From Planctomycetota bacterium (GTDB lineage Bacteria; Planctomycetota; UBA1135; GCA-002686595), in contig DUCM01000021.1 in NCBI GenBank assembly GCA_012959785.1, positions 1-50,426 of the forward strand: a DNA stretch of 50,426 nucleotides. Reading direction: 5' to 3'. This document shows positions 43,235 through 50,426 of this stretch, piece after piece (the stretch's first letter is position 1; the number at the start of each line of letters is the position of its first letter). Below the pieces are notes generated by a model that was not told where the DNA came from, made no database searches, and was given only the letters and a program-made list of their open reading frames with translations. A program made the translations under genes and the position numbers.

Positions 43235-44253
43235 CAGAGAGCTAGCACCAGGCCAGTGATGAAGATGTTGGTGATGGCAAGGGGCAGGAAGACCTTCCAA
43301 CCCAGGGCCATCAACTGGTCGTAGCGAAAGCGCGGCAGGGACCATCGCACCCAGATGAACAGGAACATGAATGCAGCGGCTTTGAAAACGAAGCTGCCAA
43401 GGCCGATGAACCAGGGCGCTTCGGCCCAGAAGGGCACCGAGGCCCCGCCCAGGAACAGCGTGGTGGTCAGGCAGGCCATGACGATCATGGCACAGTACTC
43501 GCCGATGAAAAACAGCGCGAACTTCATCGAGCTGTACTCGGTGTGAAAGCCGCCCACGAGTTCCGACTCGCACTCGGCGAAGTCGAAGGGGTGCCGGTTG
43601 GTCTCGGCGAAGGTGCAGATCACAAACAGCACGAATGCCAAGGGCTGCAAGAACACATTCCAGGCGGGCAGGAAGCCGAGGAGCGTGTGATCATTCTGAG
43701 CGTCGGCGATCTCGCGCAGGTTCAGCGTGCCGCTCATGGCCACGATGGCAAGGATGATCAGGATCATCGAGAGCTCGTAGGAAATCATCTGGGCTGCAGC
43801 GCGCAGGCCGCCGAGCAGCGGGTACTTCGAGTTGCTGGCCCAACCGCCCAGGATGATGCCGTACACACCAAGACCCGAAACGGCCATGATGAAGATCGCA
43901 CCCATGTCGAGGTCGGCGACCGAACCCAAGATGGGCGTGCCATCGATCTCGGCGATCCGGCCGGTGAAGGGAATCACCGCAACGCTCATCATGGCCGGAA
44001 CTGCGGCCAGTGCCGGAGCCAGGATGAACAGGAAGCGGCTCTTGCCCGGCGGCACGAATTCCTCCTTGAACATGAACTTTATGCCGTCGGCCAGGGGCTG
44101 CAAGAGACCGAAGGGTCCCACGCGGTTGGGTCCCCGGCGCAGTTGGATCCAGGCCGAGATTTTGCGTTCGGCCAGGGTCGAGATGCCTGCGGCGCTGATC
44201 AGGCAGCCGAAGATTACCAGGACCTTGAGCAGAGTGGCGAGGAGCACGGTCAC
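43234..44253 (-). CDS. nuoH: NADH-quinone oxidoreductase subunit H
   Basis: Membrane subunit forming much of the quinone-binding chamber (339 residues, about eight transmembrane helices). It has AERKISAWIQLRRGPNRVGPFGLLQPLADGIK, YGIILGGWASNSKYPLLGGLRAAAQMISYE and DFAECESELVGGFHTEYSSMKF, the NuoH signature blocks. The start is GTG 44253, giving a GTGA overlap with the nuoG stop; a second GTG at 44247 is possible. Confidence 0.95.
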   Translation of the reverse strand: MTVLLATLLKVLVIFGCLISAAGISTLAERKISAWIQLRRGPNRVGPFGLLQPLADGIKFMFKEEFVPPGKSRFLFILAPALAAVPAMMSVAVIPFTGRIAEIDGTPILGSVADLDMGAIFIMAVSGLGVYGIILGGWASNSKYPLLGGLRAAAQMISYELSMILIILAIVAMSGTLNLREIADAQNDHTLLGFLPAWNVFLQPLAFVLFVICTFAETNRHPFDFAECESELVGGFHTEYSSMKFALFFIGEYCAMIVMACLTTTLFLGGASVPFWAEAPWFIGLGSFVFKAAAFMFLFIWVRWSLPRFRYDQLMALGWKVFLPLAITNIFITGLVLAL

Positions 44254-45710
44254 CTGGAAACACTCCCCGGCGCGCAGGTCGCCACAAGGGCGCGCAGGTC
44301 GTCCAAGAGTCCCTGAGTTCCACAGACGCCGGCCGGCGCCGAACGCGCCGCGGCGATGGGGCTCTCGTGGCCGTCGGCGTTGACCCAGGTGCCGCTGCGT
44401 TCGACCCAGGAGGCCACGCCGACCTGGACGGCCACTCTGGCAGCGTCCAGGGCTTGGGTATCGAAGACGAAAAGCCTTGATTTGCCATCGTGCTCGGAAA
44501 GGGCTTCGCGGCCCACGAGGTTCACGACCCTCTCGCCCACGAGGGTGGCGGTCTCGGCGCCGGTGCACAATTGAAGGCACTCTGGCGCGCTGGCGCTCTC
44601 GATGCCGACATCAGCTAGGCCGCGGCGGTTGGGGCAGGGGTCTCCTGTGTTCAGGATCTTGTCGGCCAGGCCGCTTTCCTCGGGCGAAACCATGCGCAAG
44701 ACGGCGCCCACGGCCTGGGCCAGTTCCACGAGGTCCCGGCCTTCCTCCACGGTGAGCCAGGGCGAAGCAATGAAGACATGATTCGTGTGCACGGCAAAGC
44801 CCGTGGCCACCGCGGCCAAGGCTTCGCTGGTGCTACAGTCTTCCAGGCCGCTGTAGCCCCGCAACTGTGCGCCTTCGAGGCGACCGGAGAGGGTCGCGCC
44901 TTCGAAGGCGAAGCGCCCCGTGTCGCACATCCACCAGCGGTTGACCAGAGCCTCGTAGCGCGGTCGGATGCGCTTGACTTGGCCTTGGCGCAGGACCTCC
45001 ACCGAGATGGCGCAACCCCGGCTGCACTCGCCGCAGGTCGAGGCGCGCTTGGTGAGGTTCCAAACCCGCGCCTGAAAGCGGAAGGACTTGAGGGTCAGCG
45101 CTCCCACCGGGCAGAGGTCAGCCACATTGCCCTGGTAGTTGCCGGAGAGGTCGCGGCCGGCGAAGGTCTGAATTGTGGAGTTCGCGCCGCGACCAGCGAT
45201 GGTCAGTTGCGCCTGGCCTTCGACTTCCTCGAAGAAGCGCACGCAGCGTGAACACAGGATGCAGCGTTCCTGATCGAGCAGAATCACTTCACCGAGGGAG
45301 CGCCGCTTGTCCAGTTTGCGACGCGGCTCGGCGCTGAGTCCTTCGGACTGTCCCTCCGCGTAGGTGTAGTCCTGCAACTGGCACTCGCCAGCCTTGTCGC
45401 AGATGGCACAGTCGAGGGGATGGTTCTTGAGCAGGAACTCGAGACACTCTCGGCGCGCAGCCTGGGCGGCGGGCGTTTGGGTCTCGACCTGCATGCCCTC
45501 GCTGACGGGCGTGCGACAAGCGGCCACCACTCGCGCGGGGCGCTCGCCTTCGGTGACCTCTACCTGGCACATGCGGCAGGAACCCACAGGCGTCAGGCCG
45601 GAGTGATAGCAGTAGTGCGGCACATCCACGCCGTTCGCGAGGGCTGCGGCGATCAGGGGCCGGTCCTTGTCCGCATCGATTTCCTTGCCATTGAGGCGAA
45701 TGCGAGTCAT
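44250..45710 (-). CDS. nuoG: NADH-quinone oxidoreductase subunit G (short form)
   Basis: The 486-residue iron-sulfur subunit of complex I. The N-terminal half is standard: [2Fe-2S] CYHSGLTPVGSCRMC, the HxxxCxxCxxxxxC block HPLDCAICDKAGEC, the cluster pair CILCSRC...CPVGAL, and CGECSRGC preceding the molybdopterin-like part. The C-terminal part is only about 250 residues, against over 500 in E. coli NuoG, so the molybdopterin-oxidoreductase-like domain is strongly reduced. The start is ATG 45710 with an ATGA overlap to nuoF. Confidence 0.93.
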   Translation of the reverse strand: MTRIRLNGKEIDADKDRPLIAAALANGVDVPHYCYHSGLTPVGSCRMCQVEVTEGERPARVVAACRTPVSEGMQVETQTPAAQAARRECLEFLLKNHPLDCAICDKAGECQLQDYTYAEGQSEGLSAEPRRKLDKRRSLGEVILLDQERCILCSRCVRFFEEVEGQAQLTIAGRGANSTIQTFAGRDLSGNYQGNVADLCPVGALTLKSFRFQARVWNLTKRASTCGECSRGCAISVEVLRQGQVKRIRPRYEALVNRWWMCDTGRFAFEGATLSGRLEGAQLRGYSGLEDCSTSEALAAVATGFAVHTNHVFIASPWLTVEEGRDLVELAQAVGAVLRMVSPEESGLADKILNTGDPCPNRRGLADVGIESASAPECLQLCTGAETATLVGERVVNLVGREALSEHDGKSRLFVFDTQALDAARVAVQVGVASWVERSGTWVNADGHESPIAAARSAPAGVCGTQGLLDDLRALVATCAPGSVSR

Positions 45711-47023
45711 ACGCGTACCTCTTGAGCTCGGGCGGTGTTTGCCTTGAGCGGGCAGCAACCCTGCTCCACATGGGCCACCAACTCGTTCTTGAAATGCTTG
45801 ATCACGGCCAGGGTGGGGATCGCAGCGGCATCAGCCAGGGCGCAGATGGTCTTGCCCGGGGCCATGCCCATGGCCAGGCGTTCGAGGTTGGCGATGTCTT
45901 CCATGCTGCCGCCGCCCTCTTCGATGCGGCGGAATATCTGGTGCAACCACTCGGTGCCTTCGCGACACTGGCTGCACTGGCCGCAGCTCTCGTGGTCGTA
46001 GAAGCGCGCCAGGACTTCTGAGGCGCGCACCGTGCAGGCCGTTTCATCGAGGATGATCATGGCGCCCGTGCCGAACATGGATCCAATGGCCTTGATCGAG
46101 TCGTGTTCCATGGGCGTGTCGATCAAGTCCGGGGGCAGGAGTCCCGTGGACGAGCCGCCAGGGAACCAGGCCTTGAGGCTGCGTCCCTTCCAAATGCCTC
46201 CGGCGTAGTCCTCGAGGATTTCGCGGGCAGGTGTACCCAGGGGCACTTCATAGACGCCGGGGCGCTCGACATGGCCGGAGATGCCACAGAGGAAATTGCC
46301 CCGGCTCTCTTCCGAGCCCAACCTGGCAAACCAGGTGGCTCCGCGGTCGATGATGAAGGGCACGTTGAAGATCGACTCCACATTGTTGACCGTGGTGGGC
46401 TGACCCCAGAGACCAACACCGGCGGGGAAGGGCGGCTTGGGCCGCGGGTGGCCGCGCTTGCCTTCGAGGCTCTCCATCAAGCCGGTTTCCTCGCCGCAGA
46501 TGTAGGCCCCCGCGCCCTTGTGCATGTGGATCTCGCAGGAAAACTCCGAACCCATGATCGCGTCCCCTACGAGTCCCGCCGCGCGGGCTTCGTCGATGGC
46601 CGCTTGCAATCTGTTGTAGGGCTTTCGGTATTCGCCGCGCACATAGATGTAGACCGCGTCGATGCGCATGGCAAAAGCCGCGATCAAACAGCCCTCGATC
46701 AGGCCGTGGGGATCCTCGCGCATGAGCACGCGGTCCTTGCAGGTTCCGGGTTCGGACTCGTCGGCGTTGACCACCATGTAGCGCTTGCGCGAGTCCTTTT
46801 CGTGGTCGGGCATGAAGCTCCACTTGAGCCCCGTGGGAAAACCCGCGCCGCCTCGGCCGCGCAGACCGGCTTCCCTGACCTCGGAGATGACTTCCGCCTG
46901 GGTCAGGGGAGTCTTGAGCACCTTCTCCAGGGCCTTGTAGCCGCCGCTTCCGTGGTAAACCGAGAGGGTCTCGGACCCTTCGCGCCCGGCGCGTTCCAGC
47001 AGGTACAGCTCGGGCGCGCTCAT
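45707..47023 (-). CDS. nuoF: NADH-quinone oxidoreductase subunit F
   Basis: NADH- and FMN-binding subunit where NADH is oxidised (438 residues). It has GLRGRGGAGFPTGLKWSF (NADH site), GAGAYICGEETGLMESLEGKRGHPRPKPPFPA (FMN site) and the N3 [4Fe-4S] motif SCGQCSQCREG. Overlaps nuoG and nuoE by four bases each. Confidence 0.97.
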   Translation of the reverse strand: MSAPELYLLERAGREGSETLSVYHGSGGYKALEKVLKTPLTQAEVISEVREAGLRGRGGAGFPTGLKWSFMPDHEKDSRKRYMVVNADESEPGTCKDRVLMREDPHGLIEGCLIAAFAMRIDAVYIYVRGEYRKPYNRLQAAIDEARAAGLVGDAIMGSEFSCEIHMHKGAGAYICGEETGLMESLEGKRGHPRPKPPFPAGVGLWGQPTTVNNVESIFNVPFIIDRGATWFARLGSEESRGNFLCGISGHVERPGVYEVPLGTPAREILEDYAGGIWKGRSLKAWFPGGSSTGLLPPDLIDTPMEHDSIKAIGSMFGTGAMIILDETACTVRASEVLARFYDHESCGQCSQCREGTEWLHQIFRRIEEGGGSMEDIANLERLAMGMAPGKTICALADAAAIPTLAVIKHFKNELVAHVEQGCCPLKANTARAQEVRV

Positions 47024-47490
47024 CTCAGACCGTCCAGGATCTCATCGACGCGCGCTTCGTCGAGGTCTTCGTGGTAGACGCCGTCGAGGTCGAACATGGG
47101 GGCGTTGGTGCAGGCGCCCTGGCACTCGAGTACTTCCACAGTGAACTTGCCGTCGGCCGAGCGTGAGCCGACCTTGGCTCCAGTCTTTTCGATCACCCGC
47201 GCCAGGACGGCTTGCGCCCCGCGCAGGTCGCAGGAGAGATTGTGGCAGACGCCGATCACATGCTCTCCCTGGGGCTTGAGCTTGAACATGGGGTAGAAAC
47301 TCGCCACGCCGTAGACCTCCACTGGTTCGAGGCCGAAAAATTCCGCGCAGTCTTCCATGATCTCGGGCGTGATCCAGCCACCGAGATCTTCCTGGCAACG
47401 GTGCAGGGCGGGAATCAGCCCGGCTTTGCGATCGGGGTAGTTCTTGATGAGTTCCTCGAACTCAGCTTGCAGGGCGGCGGGGAAAGCCAT
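47020..47490 (-). CDS. nuoE: NADH-quinone oxidoreductase subunit E
   Basis: Thioredoxin-fold [2Fe-2S] subunit (156 residues) carrying cluster N1a. The four ligands are in VCHNLSCDLRGA and LECQGACTNAP. GWITPEIMEDCAEFFGLEPVEVYGVASFYPMF is the typical N-terminal half. It overlaps nuoD by one base and nuoF by four. Confidence 0.97.
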   Translation of the reverse strand: MAFPAALQAEFEELIKNYPDRKAGLIPALHRCQEDLGGWITPEIMEDCAEFFGLEPVEVYGVASFYPMFKLKPQGEHVIGVCHNLSCDLRGAQAVLARVIEKTGAKVGSRSADGKFTVEVLECQGACTNAPMFDLDGVYHEDLDEARVDEILDGLR

Positions 47491-48719
47491 CAGCGATCCA
47501 CCTCGCCCATGACGAAATCCAGGCTGCCAATGATGGCCACGAGGTCGGAGATCAAACCGTTTTCCGCCAAGAGCGGAATGGCCTGCACATTCATCAAGCT
47601 CGGCGCGCGGACATGGCAGCGCAGGGGGGCGCTTGTGCCGTCGGAGGCGACGAAGAAACCCAACTCGCCCTTGCTCGATTCAATTCCCGCGTAGGCCTCC
47701 CCGCGGGGCAGGGCCATGTCGGTGACGATCTTGAATTGGTGGATCAACTCCTCCATCTGGGTGTGAACGGTACCCCTGGGCGGCAAGACGAAGCGCCGGT
47801 CGCGGGAGAGAAAATCTTCGCCGCGGCTCTCTGCCAGGCGCTGGAGAGCTTGGCGGCAGATGCGTGCCGATTGGCGCAGTTCCTCGATGCGCACCAGATA
47901 GCGATCGAAGGCGTCGCCCACGGTGCCCACGGGCACTTCGAAGTCGTAGTGCTCATAGCCCGAGTAGGGTTCCTGCTTGCGCAGGTCGAAGTCGATGCCA
48001 CAAGCACGCAGGTTTGGGCCGCTGAGGCAGAAGCGCAGGGCATCCTCGGCGCTGATCGTGCCCACCCCGCGGTTGCGGTTGTGCCAGATGCGATTGCCGC
48101 TAAGCAGGCTCTCCCACTCGTCGACTTTGGCGTCGAATTCGGCCAGGAATTCGTGCAGTAGTTTTTCGATGCTTTCATCGAGGTCGGCGTAGACCCCACC
48201 CATGCGCACATAGGTGTTGTTCATGCGGTGCCCGGTGTAGGCGTCGAGCACATCGTAGAGCCGCTCGCGTTCATGGAAGGTGAAGAAAAAGATCGACACC
48301 GCGCCCAGGTCGATGGCCGACACGCCCACGGCGATCAGGTGCGACATGATGCGGCTGATTTCCATCAAGAGCACGCGGATCGTCTGGCCTCGTTCGGGCA
48401 CTTCCAACTGCGCCAGCTTTTCCAGCGCCAGGGCGTAGCCGACATTGTTGGCCAGGGGCTGCAAGTAGTCGAGGCGGTCGGTATGCACGAAGAACTTGCG
48501 CCAGCCGAGCCCTTCGCAGGCCTTTTCCTTGCCGCGGTGCAGGTAGCCGATGATGGGTTCGATGTCGCGGGCGATCTCGCCGTCGACCTTGACCTTGAGG
48601 CGCAGGACACCGTGGGTGGCGGGGTGCGAGGGGCCCATGTTGAGCTCCATCAAATCGCCTGCCAGGGGATCGTCGGCATCGGTGGGAAGGGCGGCGTATT
48701 CGAACAACTGTTTGGTCAT
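47490..48719 (-). CDS. nuoD: NADH-quinone oxidoreductase subunit D
   Basis: Peripheral-arm subunit (409 residues) related to the [NiFe]-hydrogenase large subunit and contributing the quinone-site Tyr/His pair. It has NMGPSHPATHGVLRLKVKVDGE (with the conserved His residues), GYLHRGKEKACEGLGWRKFFVHTDRLDYLQPLANNVGYA and PRGEAYAGIESSKGELGFFVASDG. It is separate from nuoC, not fused. Confidence 0.97.
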   Translation of the reverse strand: MTKQLFEYAALPTDADDPLAGDLMELNMGPSHPATHGVLRLKVKVDGEIARDIEPIIGYLHRGKEKACEGLGWRKFFVHTDRLDYLQPLANNVGYALALEKLAQLEVPERGQTIRVLLMEISRIMSHLIAVGVSAIDLGAVSIFFFTFHERERLYDVLDAYTGHRMNNTYVRMGGVYADLDESIEKLLHEFLAEFDAKVDEWESLLSGNRIWHNRNRGVGTISAEDALRFCLSGPNLRACGIDFDLRKQEPYSGYEHYDFEVPVGTVGDAFDRYLVRIEELRQSARICRQALQRLAESRGEDFLSRDRRFVLPPRGTVHTQMEELIHQFKIVTDMALPRGEAYAGIESSKGELGFFVASDGTSAPLRCHVRAPSLMNVQAIPLLAENGLISDLVAIIGSLDFVMGEVDR

Positions 48720-49267
48720 GAGGGCCCCGCCTGCGTTCCCTCTTGCGCGCCCCGGCGCCGTGCGGCGTCCCAGCGTTTGTAGAGCTTGTCCGGTTCGATG
48801 CCCTGGTGGGGGAAGTCCTTGCGCAGGGGATGGTGTTCGAAGGCCTCGGGCATCAGAATGCGGCGCAAGTTGCTGCGCCCGCGAAAGTCTTGGTGGCCTT
48901 CAAAGACCACGCCGAAGAGGTCGTAGCACTCGCGCTCTAGATAGGCGGCTCCGGGCCAGAGGTGGGTGACGCTGGGAGCCGTGGGCGGCTCGCCTGCGGC
49001 TGTGGCGAAGAGTCGCAGGCGGTCACCGAGGGTCAGCGACTGGAGTTGCCAGACGATTTCAAAGCGGCCCGGGCTGGCCCTCGGATAGTGGTCGATGGCC
49101 GTCACCAGGGTGCAAATCTCAAAGTCGCAGGCGCTCTTGAGCTGGGCCGCGAGCCCCGCAAGGTCCCCGGCGGCCAATTCGAGGCAGGCCATGCCATCGG
49201 CGCTCTCGCGCCAGACGAGCCCCTCTTGGCCCACCCGGGCCTCAATGCGTGCGCGGGTGTTGGTCAC
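48716..49267 (-). CDS. nuoC: NADH-quinone oxidoreductase subunit C
   Basis: Peripheral-arm 30-kDa subunit (183 residues) without cofactors. It has [50 protein letters not shown], the family's diagnostic block. It starts at GTG 49267 (GTGA overlap with nuoB) and overlaps nuoD by four bases. Confidence 0.95.
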   Translation of the reverse strand: MTNTRARIEARVGQEGLVWRESADGMACLELAAGDLAGLAAQLKSACDFEICTLVTAIDHYPRASPGRFEIVWQLQSLTLGDRLRLFATAAGEPPTAPSVTHLWPGAAYLERECYDLFGVVFEGHQDFRGRSNLRRILMPEAFEHHPLRKDFPHQGIEPDKLYKRWDAARRRGAQEGTQAGPS

Positions 49268-49854
49268 AGCTCGCGATCCTCGGCTGCGATGGAGCTATTG
49301 GGTTGGAGATTGAATTTGCCGTGGCCTTCGAGCCATTCGTCCTTTGCTGCGCGGTCGCTGAAGAGCGCCTTGACGGGCCGTTCCCGTTCGATGCGTCGTT
49401 GCAGTTTGATCAGGGCGTCGATGACTGCATCGGGCCGCGGCGGACAACCGGGGACATAGACATCCACGGGCAGGATCATGTCCACTCCCTGCACCACCGA
49501 GTAGGTGTCGTACATGCCGCCGGTGGAAGCGCAGACTCCCATGGAGATGACCCATTTGGGATCCGGCATCTGGTCGTAGATCGTGCGCGCTGCTTCGGCC
49601 ATCTTCCAGGTCAGGGTGCCGGCCACGATCATTACATCGCTCTGGCGTGGCGAGAAGCGCAGGGCTTCGGCGCCGAAGCGCGCGATGTCGAAGCGCGGCC
49701 CCACCATGGCCATCATTTCGATGCCACAACACGAGAGCCCCAGGGGCATGGGCCAGAGACTGTTCTTGCGACCCCAGTTGACCAGGGCGTCGAGGCGCGT
49801 GGCGAAGTAACCTTCCTCCGCCAGGGTACCGTCCACGGCTTTCAGCGATCCCAT
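49264..49854 (-). CDS. nuoB: NADH-quinone oxidoreductase subunit B
   Basis: Subunit carrying terminal cluster N2, which passes electrons to quinone (196 residues). The adjacent-cysteine motif [11 protein letters not shown], then [20 protein letters not shown] and [11 protein letters not shown] supply the four ligands. The start is ATG 49854, overlapping the nuoA end by 13 bases; the longer frame upstream is inside nuoA. Confidence 0.96.
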   Translation of the reverse strand: MGSLKAVDGTLAEEGYFATRLDALVNWGRKNSLWPMPLGLSCCGIEMMAMVGPRFDIARFGAEALRFSPRQSDVMIVAGTLTWKMAEAARTIYDQMPDPKWVISMGVCASTGGMYDTYSVVQGVDMILPVDVYVPGCPPRPDAVIDALIKLQRRIERERPVKALFSDRAAKDEWLEGHGKFNLQPNSSIAAEDREL

Positions 49855-50216
49855 TCGAGTCCTCCCTTGCGCCAAACATAGGCTAGAGCCAGGGCCAAGA
49901 CGGCCACGAAGGCGCTGACTTCGGCGAAGACCAGGGCGCCATGGCCGGCTGCGTTGAAGGCTTCGGCGCTGCCGGCCCACAGGATGAGGAAGAGCGCTTC
50001 GACATCGAAGAGGATGAAGAGCACCGCCACCAGATAGAAATGGATCGAGATGCGCACCCGTGCCGGGCTCTCGCTATCCATGCCGCATTCGTAGGGACTG
50101 TCCTTCTCCGCATTCTGTCTCTTGCGCCCCAGCAGGTTGCTGGCCACGGTCACCAGCACCACGAAACCGACAACGATTCCGAGCAGAATGAAGAGGGCGG
50201 TGTAGGGTGTGGGCAT
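49842..50216 (-). CDS. nuoA: NADH-quinone oxidoreductase subunit A
   Basis: Small membrane subunit (124 residues, three transmembrane helices) and first gene of the operon. It has the conserved [44 protein letters not shown], with the Cys loop near the quinone site and the membrane acidic residues. No Shine-Dalgarno is clear before ATG 50216. Confidence 0.96.
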   Translation of the reverse strand: MPTPYTALFILLGIVVGFVVLVTVASNLLGRKRQNAEKDSPYECGMDSESPARVRISIHFYLVAVLFILFDVEALFLILWAGSAEAFNAAGHGALVFAEVSAFVAVLALALAYVWRKGGLEWDR

Positions 50217-50426
50217 GGGGTCTGGGGGGGGTCGCGCGGCGCGCAGATGCGGTCTCTGCCAGCGGCTGGGGTCCCCAGGATGCGCAACATATTAACGAGG
50301 CCACCTCGTCTCGGGAAGCACCACCCCCGGCTTACCCGTGGACCTCCAAGAATTTAGCGCCCCCAACCTCGCCGGGGCTTCGAGCATGAGTGGAGTACCA
50401 GGTACTCCACTCATCATCCCGCCTGA
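50217..50426. other. Upstream region of the nuo operon
   Basis: No gene seen. A weak minus-strand -10-like TAATAT (50289-50294) with no good -35 (TTCCCG, 50312-50317) could be the nuo promoter, giving a leader of about 70 nt. The perfect inverted repeat at the window end is listed separately. Confidence 0.4.
50386..50414. repeat. 29-nt perfect inverted repeat (14-bp arms, 1-base centre)
   Basis: Left arm ATGAGTGGAGTACC (50386-50399), centre A (50400), right arm GGTACTCCACTCAT (50401-50414). The one-base centre favours a DNA-level cruciform or dimeric operator over an RNA hairpin. It lies 170 bp upstream of nuoA on the minus strand, so could be an operator, or the end of a gene outside the window. 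Function inferred only from symmetry. Confidence 0.6.

Overview
This window looks like a GC-rich Gram-negative bacterial chromosome segment, most plausibly Planctomycetota or a relative. Reasons: Shine-Dalgarno-poor starts, many GTG and TTG starts, an LptE-like lipoprotein, a sulfatase-like lipoprotein with TPRs, a HEAT/von Willebrand A protein, and HDOD and PilZ proteins. The placement is inference from gene content. Nearly all of the sequence is chromosomal housekeeping; I see no phage, integrase, transposase, CRISPR array, tRNA or rRNA.

Layout. 0-10.3 kb: a Nudix protein; RNase P RNA (minus strand) divergent from a HEAT/VWA exported protein; then a minus-strand run of alanine racemase, a giant AsmA-like protein, mannose-1-phosphate guanylyltransferase and RuvX. 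10.6-10.9 kb: a small plus-strand gene for a histone-fold protein with a long Lys/Arg-rich N-terminal tail, the most striking item here, with its own promoter, a long leader and a strong terminator. 11.0-18.5 kb: a compact minus-strand operon ftsH-folP-cdaA/cdaR fusion-glmM-tsaB, linking c-di-AMP synthesis to cell-wall precursor supply. 18.5-19.4 kb: an intergenic stretch with five copies of a 19-bp tandem repeat. 19.4-23.7 kb (minus): CorC/HlyC-like CBS protein, a decayed ATP-binding regulator, recO, a TPR lipoprotein and an LptE-like lipoprotein.

24.0-31.6 kb (plus): a sigma-70 family factor, hutI, a protein with a DnaJ-like zinc region and a degenerate peptidase domain, an unknown protein, an STT3-like membrane protein and an HDOD protein. 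31.6-33.7 kb (minus): a sulfatase-like TPR lipoprotein without the formylglycine residue. 33.8-36.9 kb (plus): hisS, a C-terminal remnant of a hydroxylamine-oxidoreductase-like cytochrome, a gene broken by an amber codon, and a PilZ protein. 36.9-50.2 kb (minus): a complete 14-gene nuoA-N operon for respiratory complex I, with most neighbouring genes overlapping by 1-13 bases.

Together the genes cover envelope biogenesis (alr, glmM, manC, lptE, AsmA-like, STT3-like), second-messenger signalling (c-di-AMP synthesis, PilZ), DNA repair (recO, ruvX), nucleoid packaging (histone), proteolysis (ftsH), folate synthesis and aerobic respiration. At least three genes are decaying, which indicates recent loss of function in otherwise stable DNA.
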